DNA from: Bacteroidales bacterium
Lineage (GTDB): Bacteria > Bacteroidota > Bacteroidia > Bacteroidales > P3
NCBI GenBank assembly: GCA_017479385.1
Contig: JAFVCE010000018.1
Span: 1-44,806, forward strand
Length of the DNA stretch: 44,806 nucleotides
Reading direction: 5' to 3'
Shown: in pieces, positions 15,564 through 23,895 of the stretch
How positions within the stretch are numbered: position 1 is the stretch's first letter
Layout of the letters: the number at the start of each line of letters is the position of its first letter
Notes under the pieces: generated by a model
What the model saw: the letters and a program-made list of their open reading frames with translations, nothing else
Database searches by the model: none
Told to the model about the DNA's origin: nothing
Made by a program: the position numbers and the translations under genes

Positions 15564-18449
15564 TTATTTGGATACTATGAACTTGCGGATAAGTGTTTCG
15601 CCGTTGGCGAAGGTGATACGCATTGAGTAGGTGCCGGTTGCGAAGGAGCTGAGGTCGAGGGTAGTAGCGGTGCCGAGGTTGCTGGCAGTGCTCACTTTCT
15701 GGCCGAGGTTGTTGAAGATGGTGACTTCGCTCACAGGCTGCTCGCTGCTGAGGTTGAGGTAGGCGGTGGTGGGGTTGGGGTAGAGAGAGACTTGGGCGCT
15801 TTCGATGTCCTCTATGCCGAGGTTCTCGTTGGCCATAACGGTGATGTATTTGGTGCTGACGCAGCCGCCGTCGCCGGTCGAAACGAGGGTGACGTCGATG
15901 TTTGTCTGTACGTTCTCGATGGTGATTTCGGGTGTGTTCTTGGTTGTGCCGTTATAGTTCCAAATGTGGGTGGCTCGGGGCTGGTCGCATTCGTAGGAGA
16001 GGTGTGCGGTCTCGCCTTTTTCGAGGTCCAATTCGCCGAGGATGGTGACGACAGGTGTGCGGTAGACGGTGAGGTCGAGCACTGCAAGGCTGTCGCAGCC
16101 GTTAACGTCGTGGCCAAGGAGAATGGTGTCTTTTACCGAGCGGGTGTAGAGTCGGGTCTTGGTGGAGTCGATGACCAGAGTAGAGTCGGTCGAGCCTTGC
16201 GATACGGGCACCTTGTTGAAGCTGTAGAACCATTCAAAGTTGTCGCAAATGTTCTCGGTTGGGTTGTTGGGGTTGGTGTAGGTCTTGCCGTTGATTTTAA
16301 GGTTGAGCACGGCCGAACTGTCGTAGCAGGTGGCTGCGGTGGCGCCACGTTTGATGGCGGTGATAGTGTCGTTGAAGCTGGCGGTGAAGTAGCGAGTGCT
16401 GTCGCCAACCTTGAAGCGGTAGTTGTCGCAGGCCGAGACTTCGCGGGTGACGAGTACTTTGTTTACGGGGATGATGGTGATGTTGAGGTCGTTGTTGGTC
16501 ACGCAGCGGGTGACTGTGTCGACGGTGACAACGCGGCGATATTCGTTTTGGGTGATGGTGCCGCTGACGGGCTCGAAGTTGCCGTTGAAGGTGTAGTCGT
16601 ATTTTTCGCAGGCAGTGGCCTCCGCTATGGTGTTTTTCTCGGTAATGTTGATGGTGAGGTAGTGGCGGGTTACGCACTTGGTCACGCTGTCGGTGGTGGA
16701 GTAGTAGATTTCGTCGTTGTTGTAGTAGGTAACGTCGTTCCATTTAACAGAACCGCAGGCAGCCATAGTGTCGTAGGCGTCGAGGCGGGTGATAGTAAGT
16801 TTGAGGGTGACGATGCTGTCGCAGGTGATGGTGGAGTCGGTCGAGGCAATGGTGTCTATAAACACAGTCGAGGCAAGGTATGTGCTGTCGTGCCAGGTGT
16901 AAGAACCACAGGCTTCGGCTTCGGTGGTGTCGGTCAGGTTTTCAACGAGCGAGAGGTTGAGGTAGTGCTCGGTGCGGCAGCCGTTGGCATCGGTTTCGAA
17001 GCTGATGATGGTGGTGCTGGCTGTGTAGGTCGAGTCTTTATAGGTGTAAGAACCACAAGCGGCCACGTCGGTAGTGTCGATTTTGTTGAAGATGTTGATG
17101 TCGAGCACAAAAACAGAGTCGCAGGAGTTCTCTTCGTCGGTGAAAGTGAATGTCGTGTTGGTCGAAGCGGTGAAGGTTGTGTCGCGCCATTGGTAGATGG
17201 TGCAGGCCTCGGCTTTAACGGTGTCGACTATGTTGTTGAAGGTCAGAGCCAGCACGAAGGTCGAGTCGCACAGCGTGGTGGTGTCGGCGGTGTATTGGCT
17301 GAGTGTGAATATACCGTTGCTGTCGGCGCTGCCTTTATATATAATGGTGTCGATGCCGAGAGCCGGAACTTGCCAGTTGAAAGAGCCGCAAGCCACTTGT
17401 GTGGTGGTATCGGTGAAGTGGGTTATTTTGAGCGAGAGAACTTTGATGATGGTGTCGCAGGTGGCAGTGCCGTCTTCGTCATTGTTGAGGATGTTGAGGC
17501 TTACAACGGTGTCGCGGGTGTAGCGCACAGAGTCGACGTTCCATACGTATGAGCCGCAGCTGGTGGCTTTTGTGCTGTCGATTTGGGCCTTGATGGTGAG
17601 TGTAAGGTGCAGGTTAGAGTCGCACATTGTGGTGGGGTTGACGAGGGTGGTGTCGTAAACGCTAGAGGCTGCAAACTGGATGCCGTGCCAGTTGTAGGCA
17701 CCGCAGGTGCTGGTTTCGACGGTGTCGTAAACGCCATTGATTTGCAGGTTGAGTTTGTAGATGGTGTCGAGCGCAGAGTTGTCGAAAGTGAAGTTGGTCG
17801 AGGCAAAGAAGGTGGTGTCGAGCAGTGTGTCGTAGTTGATTTGGCGCACCGAGTAGCCACCCATATCGGCCCAAATGGTGTCGCGTGGGTGCACTATTTG
17901 CCAGTAGTACGAACCGCAAACTTGTTTGTCGATGACTTTCTCGTATTTGGTGATAGTAAGGTCGAGTGTGAAGATAGAGTCGCAGGTGCCGTCGGCGGCG
18001 CTGGCCGAGTCGGCAACAACGGTGTCGGCGGTAAAGGTAATGCCACGCCATTCATAACTGTGAGGAGCCATCACGACCGTATCGTGCTGATGTTTATGTG
18101 TCAGCGTGAGGTTGATGGTGGCAATGCTGTCGCAGCCGCCTTTGACGGTCTTAAGCGTGTCGGTCAGGGTTGTGTCGGTTGTGAGCAGGTGTCCGAACCA
18201 TGTGTAGCTGCAGCCTTTTTCGAGGTCTACGGCAGGTTGCGAGGTGTATTCGCGGTCGACCGAGAGGTTGAGGACGAACATGGTGTCGTTGCGAGACAGC
18301 AGGACGGCTGTGTCGGTAGTGTAGGTCACACCATTTATCCATTGGTATTGGTTGCAGACCACTGTGTCGAGCGTGACGAACTTGGTTTGTGCCATTGTCA
18401 TTGGCAGGCATAAAACTGCTAATAGCAAGCTGAATAATACTTTTTTCAT
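15564..18449 (-). CDS. T9SS-secreted protein with about 14 Cys/Trp repeats
   Basis: Large predicted cell-surface or secreted protein (961 aa). The start is chosen at MKKVLFSLLLAVLCLPMTMAQ, a clear signal peptide; 19 codons of open frame upstream look like leader sequence. About 14 tandem repeats of 45-75 residues follow, each running roughly: Asp-Thr, AC-G-S-Y-x-W, x4-Y/F-x-A-S, T-CDS, then a strand ending L-x-L-T-I. The paired Cys in each unit suggests a disulphide per repeat. A PKD/Ig-like region comes next (about residues 800-880), then a type A T9SS sorting domain of about 75 residues starting near YPNPTTAYLNLS and ending RKFIVSK. Adhesive or structural function is inferred from architecture only. 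Probably co-transcribed with apbE. Confidence 0.85.
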   Translation of the reverse strand: MKKVLFSLLLAVLCLPMTMAQTKFVTLDTVVCNQYQWINGVTYTTDTAVLLSRNDTMFVLNLSVDREYTSQPAVDLEKGCSYTWFGHLLTTDTTLTDTLKTVKGGCDSIATINLTLTHKHQHDTVVMAPHSYEWRGITFTADTVVADSASAADGTCDSIFTLDLTITKYEKVIDKQVCGSYYWQIVHPRDTIWADMGGYSVRQINYDTLLDTTFFASTNFTFDNSALDTIYKLNLQINGVYDTVETSTCGAYNWHGIQFAASSVYDTTLVNPTTMCDSNLHLTLTIKAQIDSTKATSCGSYVWNVDSVRYTRDTVVSLNILNNDEDGTATCDTIIKVLSLKITHFTDTTTQVACGSFNWQVPALGIDTIIYKGSADSNGIFTLSQYTADTTTLCDSTFVLALTFNNIVDTVKAEACTIYQWRDTTFTASTNTTFTFTDEENSCDSVFVLDINIFNKIDTTDVAACGSYTYKDSTYTASTTIISFETDANGCRTEHYLNLSLVENLTDTTEAEACGSYTWHDSTYLASTVFIDTIASTDSTITCDSIVTLKLTITRLDAYDTMAACGSVKWNDVTYYNNDEIYYSTTDSVTKCVTRHYLTINITEKNTIAEATACEKYDYTFNGNFEPVSGTITQNEYRRVVTVDTVTRCVTNNDLNITIIPVNKVLVTREVSACDNYRFKVGDSTRYFTASFNDTITAIKRGATAATCYDSSAVLNLKINGKTYTNPNNPTENICDNFEWFYSFNKVPVSQGSTDSTLVIDSTKTRLYTRSVKDTILLGHDVNGCDSLAVLDLTVYRTPVVTILGELDLEKGETAHLSYECDQPRATHIWNYNGTTKNTPEITIENVQTNIDVTLVSTGDGGCVSTKYITVMANENLGIEDIESAQVSLYPNPTTAYLNLSSEQPVSEVTIFNNLGQKVSTASNLGTATTLDLSSFATGTYSMRITFANGETLIRKFIVSK

Positions 18450-18553
18450 CTTGATGTTAAGACTTAATTTTATACTTCTTTTATTATTTATCATATTGTT
18501 AGTCAAAATGTTATGTCGTAAATCCTGCGGTTTTTGAACAACATAACAACTTG

Positions 18554-18561
18554 CAAAGATA
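18554..18561 (-). promoter_or_regulatory. -7 element of the T9SS repeat protein promoter
   Basis: Minus-strand TATCTTTG about 105 bases before the chosen start codon. No clear TTTG upstream element was seen; that region overlaps the end of rlmD. Confidence 0.55.
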
Positions 18562-18583
18562 ATATTTTTTTTTAAATAGTCAG

Positions 18584-19999
18584 TTATTTTGTCAGAAAAA
18601 GTTCAACAATATTTTCTACGTGCTGTGTGTGGGGGAACATATCGACGGGCTGAATGCGCCCCACTTGGTACGCTTCGGAGAGCAGTTGCAGGTCGCGAGC
18701 TTGGGTGGCTGGGTTGCAGCTGACGTATACAATCTTTCTTGGTCGCATGGCGAGCAGTTGGCGTATCACTTTCTCGTGCATACCGGCTCGAGGGGGGTCG
18801 GTAACGACGATGTCGGGCGTGCCGTTTTGCGCAACGAAGTCGGGCGTGAGCACGTTGGCCATATCGCCAGCATAGAAGGTGGTGTTGGTCAGACCATTCG
18901 CTTCGGCGTTGAGGCGAGCGTCGGCAATGGCCTCTTCAACATATTCTATACCAACGACTTTGCTGCATTTGTCGGCCAAAAAGAGAGCTATGGTACCTGT
19001 TCCGGTGTAGAGGTCGTAGAGGGTGTCGCTGGGTTTGAGGTCGGAAAAACGTGCCACATGGCTGTAGAGGCGTTGGGCTTGTGCCGAGTTGGTTTGGTAG
19101 AACGACTTGGGGTTGATTTTGAATTTCAGCGTGTTGGCGCCGTTATAGCCCTCCATTCGCTCTTCGATGTAGCCTTTGCCTCGGTAGGTCTCGACGGAGA
19201 GGTCGCTGTACGAGTCGTTCATTTTTTGGTTTATGACGTAGTGGAGCGACGTGATTTGGGGGAAGGTTTCGGCCAAGTGGTTGAGTAGTGGGTAGAGGCG
19301 GTCGAGGTCAGGTTGTGCCACAATCACGATGAGCATAAGTTCGCCTGTCGACGAGGTTCGGATTACGATGTTGCGCAGGAAGCCGGTGTGGTTGCGAATG
19401 TCGTAGCACTCAAGGTTGTGAGCCAAGGCGTAGTCGCGAATGGTGTTTCGTATGGCGTTGGATGGGTCGGCCTGCAGCGCGCAGTGGTCGATAGGGAGAA
19501 TCTTGTCGAACATCATGGGTACGTGGAATCCGAGGGCGCCCCAGGTCGAAGGTGTCTCGTCGGGCGAGGTGAGCCATTGGCGCGACGAGAAGGTGAACTC
19601 TAATTTATTACGATAGTAATAAATATTGTCGGAGCCGCAGATGGGTTGCATTTGCGAGCAGTCTACGCCGCCAATGCGCTCCAGGTTGTCGCGCACCTGC
19701 TTTTGTTTGGCCTCGAGTTGGCCGGCGTAGTCGAATGTTTGCCACTTGCAGCCGCCGCATACGCCGAAGTGTGGGCAGGCTGGCGCCACGCGACGGGGCG
19801 ATGGCTCGACAAGTCGCACGACGCGGCCTTCGGCATAGTTCTTCTTTTTTTTGTATAGTTGAATGTCGACAACGTCGCCCGGCACGGCGTAGGGTACGAA
19901 GACCACCAAGCCATCGACTCGCGCCACAGCCATCCCTTCGGCCCCAGCGTCGGTCACCTCGACGTTCTCGAGCAGTGGTAGTGTCTTGTTTCTGCTCAT
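18584..19999 (-). CDS. rlmD: 23S rRNA (uracil-C5)-methyltransferase RlmD-like
   Basis: SAM-dependent RNA methyltransferase of the TrmA/RlmCD family. An N-terminal TRAM domain (about residues 10-65) precedes an iron-sulphur cysteine cluster: C75, C81, C84 (CPHFGVCGGCKWQ) and probably the Cys in LPIDHCAL. SAM motifs DLYTGTGTIALFLA and TDPPRAGMHEKV and the catalytic Cys in YVSCNPATQARDL are present. At 471 aa it is the expected size. Family members methylate U1939 or U747 of 23S rRNA or other uridines; the exact target cannot be read from the sequence. It lies behind rpmH but a hairpin terminator separates them. Confidence 0.9.
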   Translation of the reverse strand: MSRNKTLPLLENVEVTDAGAEGMAVARVDGLVVFVPYAVPGDVVDIQLYKKKKNYAEGRVVRLVEPSPRRVAPACPHFGVCGGCKWQTFDYAGQLEAKQKQVRDNLERIGGVDCSQMQPICGSDNIYYYRNKLEFTFSSRQWLTSPDETPSTWGALGFHVPMMFDKILPIDHCALQADPSNAIRNTIRDYALAHNLECYDIRNHTGFLRNIVIRTSSTGELMLIVIVAQPDLDRLYPLLNHLAETFPQITSLHYVINQKMNDSYSDLSVETYRGKGYIEERMEGYNGANTLKFKINPKSFYQTNSAQAQRLYSHVARFSDLKPSDTLYDLYTGTGTIALFLADKCSKVVGIEYVEEAIADARLNAEANGLTNTTFYAGDMANVLTPDFVAQNGTPDIVVTDPPRAGMHEKVIRQLLAMRPRKIVYVSCNPATQARDLQLLSEAYQVGRIQPVDMFPHTQHVENIVELFLTK

Positions 20000-20020
20000 A
20001 TATATTAATGTATATAATAA

Positions 20021-20054
20021 AAAGAAGTACCGCTTATGCCGCCAATACTTCTTT
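20021..20054 (-). terminator. Terminator between rpmH and rlmD
   Basis: A 9-bp stem (AAAGAAGTA 20021-20029 with TACTTCTTT 20046-20054) and a 16-base loop, followed on the minus strand by a T-rich stretch. Upstream on the transcript are two further small hairpins, AGCCGC/GCGGCT (20084-20098) and the perfect palindrome CCTTTGCAAAGG (20061-20072). Confidence 0.65.
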
Positions 20055-20112
20055 CTTTTTCCTTTGCAAAGGCTCTATTTCGCAGCCGCAGGGCGGCTCG
20101 GTGTCTGAGGGT

Positions 20113-20259
20113 TTAGCGCTCGTCAGATACAGACAGTTTTTTTCTGCCTTTTCTGCGACGTGCAGCCAACACTTTTCTGCCGTTGGCGGTAGACATTCTC
20201 TTACGAAATCCGTGCTTATTTGCTCTTTTTCTGCGTGATGGTTGGAATGTTCTCTTCAT
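20113..20259 (-). CDS. rpmH: 50S ribosomal protein L34
   Basis: Read directly from the minus strand: a 48-residue, very basic protein beginning [20 protein letters not shown], containing [19 protein letters not shown], and ending SVSDER. This is the complete L34 signature. It is too short for usual ORF length cut-offs and easily missed. L34 sits near the 23S rRNA domain at the exit-tunnel side of the 50S subunit. The usual partner rnpA is not adjacent; rlmD follows instead, beyond a terminator. A TACTTTTG promoter element lies 23 bases upstream. Confidence 0.96.
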   Translation of the reverse strand: MKRTFQPSRRKRANKHGFRKRMSTANGRKVLAARRRKGRKKLSVSDER

Positions 20260-20281
20260 TTTTTACTCATTTTTGGATTTG

Positions 20282-20289
20282 CAAAAGTA
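20282..20289 (-). promoter_or_regulatory. -7 element of the rpmH promoter
   Basis: Minus-strand TACTTTTG 23 bases before the rpmH ATG. The surrounding 20280-20450 region is a divergent, strongly A/T-rich regulatory gap. Confidence 0.65.
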
Positions 20290-20392
20290 CAAATTTTTTC
20301 GATAATGTGGATAAAAATATTTCTTCAAAATGATTTTTTTGTTGTAAGTGTTTGATTTTTAAGGTTAAAGAAATGTAAAATAAATTATTGTT

Positions 20393-20422
20393 TTTGTATT
20401 TTCAAAAAAATATGTATATTTG
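20393..20422 (+). promoter_or_regulatory. Promoter of the TPR-secG unit
   Basis: TTTG at 20393-20396, an 18-base spacer, then TATATTTG at 20415-20422, about 32 bases before the start codon at 20455. Confidence 0.75.
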
Positions 20423-20454
20423 CAAACTCATTTTGAACCGCAATTTTTGAAAAA

Positions 20455-21045
20455 ATGGACCAAGACAGATTCGCCACACTCATACACGAGCCGGAAGTTT
20501 TTTCGGCTGCCGACCGCGACGCCCTCGGTCGCTTGGCCGAGATGGCCCCTTACTCGTCGGTGGTGAGGTTGCTCTCGGTTCTTGCTCAAAAGTCGGTGGG
20601 CGACGAACCCGCCGAGGCCGAACTGCGCCAAGTGGCTCTGATGATGGTTGGCGGCTCGGCTCTCGACTCGCGTATGGCAGCCGTGCGCCAAGCACCGGTC
20701 GAGGAGGAGCCGTTCGACGTCTTCCGCGCTATCAACGACTATAAGGAGGTTTCGTTCAAGACCGCCCCGAAGAGCGTCATACTGTCGAATTTTTTAACAT
20801 CCGACGACTTCAACGTGCCCCAAGAGGCTGAGTCCGACAGCCTCCCGGTTACCGAATTGGGCAAAAAAAGCATATCGCCCGACAATATCTCAGAGACTGA
20901 AACTCTGGCAGTTATACTCGAAAAACAGGGCCGCTATGCCAACGCCATTGATGTTTATAAAAAATTAATTCTTAAATATCCCGAAAAAAGTAGTACTTTT
21001 GCAAAACGAATTACTGAACTGGAATTATTAATAAATAACAAATAA
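20455..21045 (+). CDS. Conserved TPR-like protein preceding secG
   Basis: A 196-residue acidic protein without a signal peptide or membrane segment, so probably cytoplasmic. The N-terminal half is helical (DRDALGRLAEMAPYSSVVRLLSVL) and the middle is low in structure. The C-terminal 45 residues form one TPR-like hairpin (TLAVILEKQGRYANAIDVYKKL, then LKYP and a final helix). A gene of this type lies directly before secG in Bacteroidales genomes as I recall, which suggests a link to protein export or envelope biogenesis, but no function is established here. It is three bases upstream of secG and shares its promoter. Confidence 0.75.
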   Translation: MDQDRFATLIHEPEVFSAADRDALGRLAEMAPYSSVVRLLSVLAQKSVGDEPAEAELRQVALMMVGGSALDSRMAAVRQAPVEEEPFDVFRAINDYKEVSFKTAPKSVILSNFLTSDDFNVPQEAESDSLPVTELGKKSISPDNISETETLAVILEKQGRYANAIDVYKKLILKYPEKSSTFAKRITELELLINNK

Positions 21046-21048
21046 ATT

Positions 21049-21363
21049 ATGTACAACTTCCTCGTAATACTTATTCTGATTGTCAGCGTGCTGCTCGCTA
21101 TTGTAGTTTTGGTGCAGAACTCGAAGGGAGGCGGACTTGCGGCCAACCTTCAGGCCCCGACCCAGGTTATGGGCGTGCGCCAAACCGCCGATTTCCTCGA
21201 AAAAGCCACTTGGTGGCTCGCCATCGCGCTCGTGGTGCTCAGCCTCGCCGCCACAATAGCCATCCCGCGCCACGGCAACGACGAGCAACTATCGACCAGC
21301 GTCACCCCAACCACCACGACCGCACCGGTCCAGTCGCCTGTCCAACCCGCACCTCAGGAATAA
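21049..21363 (+). CDS. secG: Preprotein translocase subunit SecG
   Basis: Small inner-membrane subunit of the SecYEG channel that assists SecA-driven export. The first helix (residues about 3-22) leads into the conserved LVQNSKGGGLAANL loop, then a second helix covers about 53-73. A Thr/Pro/Gln-rich tail ends the 104-residue protein. It is co-transcribed with the TPR-like gene and followed by a strong terminator at 21415-21447. Confidence 0.93.
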   Translation: MYNFLVILILIVSVLLAIVVLVQNSKGGGLAANLQAPTQVMGVRQTADFLEKATWWLAIALVVLSLAATIAIPRHGNDEQLSTSVTPTTTTAPVQSPVQPAPQE

Positions 21364-21414
21364 ACCAACAGGCACCAACGGTAAAATCAGTCAGTAAGAG
21401 ACACAAAAAAGAAC

Positions 21415-21447
21415 AAAGGATTTGCCGTCGTGCAAATCCTTTTTTTT
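21415..21447 (+). terminator. Intrinsic terminator after secG, touching the helicase start
   Basis: An 11-bp perfect stem (AAAGGATTTGC 21415-21425 with GCAAATCCTTT 21432-21442), a 6-base loop and a T-tract to 21447. The next gene's ATG is at 21454, six bases beyond the tract. Confidence 0.9.
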
Positions 21448-21453
21448 AGCGCC

Positions 21454-22878
21454 ATGAGTTTCAAACAAGCCGTCTGCCGAGTAGTCTTCTCCCACTTTCC
21501 CCACACTCCCACTGCGGGTCAAAGCGAGGCCTGCTCGGCCATTGTAGACTTCCTCTATTCGGCCGACCCCTTTGCCGCTTTCGTCCTCAGAGGCTACGCC
21601 GGTACGGGCAAGACGTCGCTCGTCAGCGCCCTCATCAAGACGGCTCCCGAACTGAAACTCAACACCGTGCTCTTAGCCCCCACCGGCCGCGCCGCCAAGG
21701 TGCTCTCCTCCTATTCGGGGCGCACAGCGCTCACCATACACAAAAAAATCTATATGACCGGCCTCGACGCCAACGGCATGGTTCGCATGGGGCGAGCCAT
21801 CAACCGCCACAGCTACACCCTTTTCATCGTCGACGAGGCGTCTATGATAGGGCTCGAAGGTGGCATCGGCGGCCACAGTCTGCTCGACGATTTGGTGGAC
21901 TATGTGTATGGCGGCAATCACTGCCGCCTCATGCTCATCGGCGACACTGCACAGCTGCCGCCCGTAGGCGCCGACGAAAGTCCCGCACTCGACATCGACT
22001 ACCTCTGTTCGGCCACGCCGCTCCGTGTTTCGACCTACGAACTGACCGAGGTGGTCCGCCAGCAGTCGCTTTCGGGCATACTGGCCAACGCCACCGCCCT
22101 CCGCTCGCAGATTGCCACGCTCGGCTATGCCAGCCAGCCGCGCCTGCCACTCTTCGACCTCGGGGGGTGCACCGACGTGACGCGCCTCGTGGGCGAGGAC
22201 ATCATGGAGACCATCAACAGCCTCTACTCGTCGCGCGAGTTAGAGCAGGTGGCCGTTGTGTGCCGCTCAAACAAGCGCGCCAACCTCTACAACCAGGGCA
22301 TCCGCAACCAGGTGCTCTACCGCGAGGAGGAGGTCAACGCCGGCGACTACCTTATGGTGGTCAAAAACAACTACCACTGGCTCGACCCCGATTCGCCCAT
22401 GGGGTTCATTGCCAACGGCGACATCGTCGAGGTGCTCGCGGCGCGCAACTTCCAGGAACTCTACGGTTTCCGCTTTGCCGACGCTACGTTACGTTTTGTA
22501 GACTATCCCGACCAGCCAGCCCTCGACTGCAAGCTCCTGCTCGACACCCTCCACTCCGAGGCACCGGCTCTGACCGCCGACGAGAGCGACCGCCTTTTTG
22601 CAACCGTTATGGAAGACTATGCCGACCTGCCCAACAAGGCCGACCGCTTGCGGCAGCTGCGCCTCAATCCCTACTATAACGCGCTGCAAATCAAGTTCTC
22701 CTACGCCCTAACCTGCCACAAAACGCAGGGCGGGCAGTGGCAAAACATCTTGATAGACCCTGGCTGGTTCGCCGACGATATGCTCGACCGCGAGTACCTG
22801 CGTTGGCTCTACACCGCCTTCACCCGTGCCACTAGCCACCTCTACCTCATCGGGTTTCCCGACCAATTTTTCGTTTAG
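21454..22878 (+). CDS. RecD/Dda-like superfamily 1B DNA helicase
   Basis: A 474-residue ATP-dependent helicase of the RecD-like group. Walker A is GYAGTGKT at residues 47-54, Walker B is VDEASMIG near 125, motif III is GDTAQLPPVGADESPAL near 163, followed by a TEVVRQ segment; the C-terminal UvrD_C_2-type region has CHKTQGGQW and YTAFTRATSHLYLIG. It lacks the N-terminal extension of RecD2 and is not next to recB or recC genes, so it is a stand-alone helicase. ATG at 21454 was chosen over an in-frame GTG at 21430 because the latter lies inside the terminator stem. No promoter is visible between the terminator and the start codon. Confidence 0.85.
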   Translation: MSFKQAVCRVVFSHFPHTPTAGQSEACSAIVDFLYSADPFAAFVLRGYAGTGKTSLVSALIKTAPELKLNTVLLAPTGRAAKVLSSYSGRTALTIHKKIYMTGLDANGMVRMGRAINRHSYTLFIVDEASMIGLEGGIGGHSLLDDLVDYVYGGNHCRLMLIGDTAQLPPVGADESPALDIDYLCSATPLRVSTYELTEVVRQQSLSGILANATALRSQIATLGYASQPRLPLFDLGGCTDVTRLVGEDIMETINSLYSSRELEQVAVVCRSNKRANLYNQGIRNQVLYREEEVNAGDYLMVVKNNYHWLDPDSPMGFIANGDIVEVLAARNFQELYGFRFADATLRFVDYPDQPALDCKLLLDTLHSEAPALTADESDRLFATVMEDYADLPNKADRLRQLRLNPYYNALQIKFSYALTCHKTQGGQWQNILIDPGWFADDMLDREYLRWLYTAFTRATSHLYLIGFPDQFFV

Positions 22879-22922
22879 CCCGCCGAGGCGAAAAAAATTG
22901 CCGAAGATTCACTTTTTTTTCG

Positions 22923-22930
22923 TAATTTTG
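22923..22930 (+). promoter_or_regulatory. -7 element giving a very short rnhA leader
   Basis: TAATTTTG ends 11 bases before the rnhA ATG. The predicted transcript start leaves a leader of only a few bases. A possible ATTG upstream element lies at 22897-22900. Confidence 0.6.
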
Positions 22931-22941
22931 CAGAACCGATT

Positions 22942-23613
22942 ATGGCCAAGAAACAGAGATACTACGTTGTGTGGCAGGGCAAAAAGCCCGGCATCTACAC
23001 CTCATGGGACGACTGTCGCGCGCAGGTTCAAGGGGTGCAGGGAGCGCAATACAAGGCTTTCGACTCGCTGTCCGAGGCCGAACAGGCCCTCCGAATGCCC
23101 TACCGCGCCGCTGTGCCACGTGTGGCGACAGCGCAGCCACAAAGCCACACATCGGTGCTCGTGGTCGACGCCAACGGCCTCACCACCGTCCGCCCAGGCA
23201 CACCCAACCCGCCGCTGCTCGACGCGCTGGCCGTCGATGCCGCCTGTTCGGGCAACCCCGGCGTAATGGAGTATCAGGGCATTTATATCCCCACCCGTAC
23301 GCAAGTCTTTCACCGTCGTTTTGACCTGGGAACCAATAATATAGGCGAATTTCTCGCCATAGTCCACGGCTTGAGCTACATGAAGAAACACGGCCTCGAC
23401 CAGCTCATCTACAGCGACTCGGTCAACGCCATGTCGTGGGTGCGGCAAAAACAGTGTCGCAGCAAGTTGCCCCTCGACAGCCGCACCGCCGACCTGTGGG
23501 ACTTTGTGCACCGCGCCGAGCAGTGGCTCCACGCCAACAACTACACCACCCAAATTCGCAAGTGGGATACCGACTCGTGGGGCGAGATTCCAGCCGATTT
23601 TGGCCGCAAATAA
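22942..23613 (+). CDS. rnhA: Ribonuclease HI with N-terminal viroplasmin domain
   Basis: Degrades RNA in RNA-DNA hybrids (R-loops and primers). Residues 1-52 form the caulimovirus-VI (viroplasmin) hybrid-binding domain, with YYVVWQGKKPGIYTSW. A Pro/Thr-rich linker leads to the nuclease domain (about 93-223), which shows the acidic residues expected for catalysis: D99 (VDAACSGNPG), E136 (GEFLAIVHGL), D159 (YSDSVNA) and D219 in the terminal WGEIPADFGRK. This architecture is common in Bacteroidota. Confidence 0.93.
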   Translation: MAKKQRYYVVWQGKKPGIYTSWDDCRAQVQGVQGAQYKAFDSLSEAEQALRMPYRAAVPRVATAQPQSHTSVLVVDANGLTTVRPGTPNPPLLDALAVDAACSGNPGVMEYQGIYIPTRTQVFHRRFDLGTNNIGEFLAIVHGLSYMKKHGLDQLIYSDSVNAMSWVRQKQCRSKLPLDSRTADLWDFVHRAEQWLHANNYTTQIRKWDTDSWGEIPADFGRK

Positions 23614-23727
23614 ACCCCTTGTCGCCACCTTTCAGCCACCAGCTAACCACCTGGTAGCCTCCTCGCGACAAGTGCTAACCACCCACTCGAACAACCTCAA
23701 CACTCCTCCCAACATCGGGTCAAGAAC

Positions 23728-23745
23728 GCCCCGAGGAGGGCATTT
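23728..23745 (+). terminator. Weak hairpin after rnhA
   Basis: GCCC and GGGC flank a six-base loop and are followed by ATTTTG. The stem is short, so terminator function is uncertain. It lies directly beside the 90-bp repeat copy. Confidence 0.3.
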
Positions 23746-23754
23746 TGTCGCTTC

Positions 23755-23844
23755 GTAACTGCTTGAAACTCAAGCGCTGTTCGACCTCAATACGACCCTA
23801 ACCCCTCTTTAATACCTCCCTAACCTTGATTTTCAAGTCGTTAC
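23755..23844 (-). repeat. 90-bp dispersed repeat, copy 3
   Basis: In minus orientation it begins GTAACGACTTGAAAATCAAG and ends with the inverted counterpart; the two 20-base ends match at 17 of 20 positions when one is reverse-complemented. Each end also contains its own small palindrome (CTTGA-AAA-TCAAG and GCTTGA-GTT-TCAAGC). The core matches copy 2 exactly from position 34 onward to position 67. It sits in a convergent gap. Confidence 0.87.
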
Positions 23845-23862
23845 AGAGGCAAAATTAATGGC

Positions 23863-23895
23863 CGAGAACGGGAAATCGAGCCCGTTCTCGATTTT
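23863..23895 (+). terminator. Strong hairpin in the rnhA/methyltransferase convergent gap
   Basis: A 10-bp perfect stem (CGAGAACGGG 23863-23872 with CCCGTTCTCG 23881-23890), an 8-base loop, then ATTTTTAATT on the plus strand. It is four bases from the stop codon of the minus-strand gene and may serve both directions. Confidence 0.75.

Noticed and set aside
15792-17552. Long open frame (586 codons) on the plus strand opposite the T9SS repeat gene
   Set aside because: The Gly/Val-rich translation follows from the reverse complement of repeated Thr/Asp codons; no motif supports it.
15564-18449. The regularly spaced repeats as a possible CRISPR array
   Set aside because: The repeats are protein-level and degenerate in DNA, in frame in a secreted protein, without constant direct repeats.
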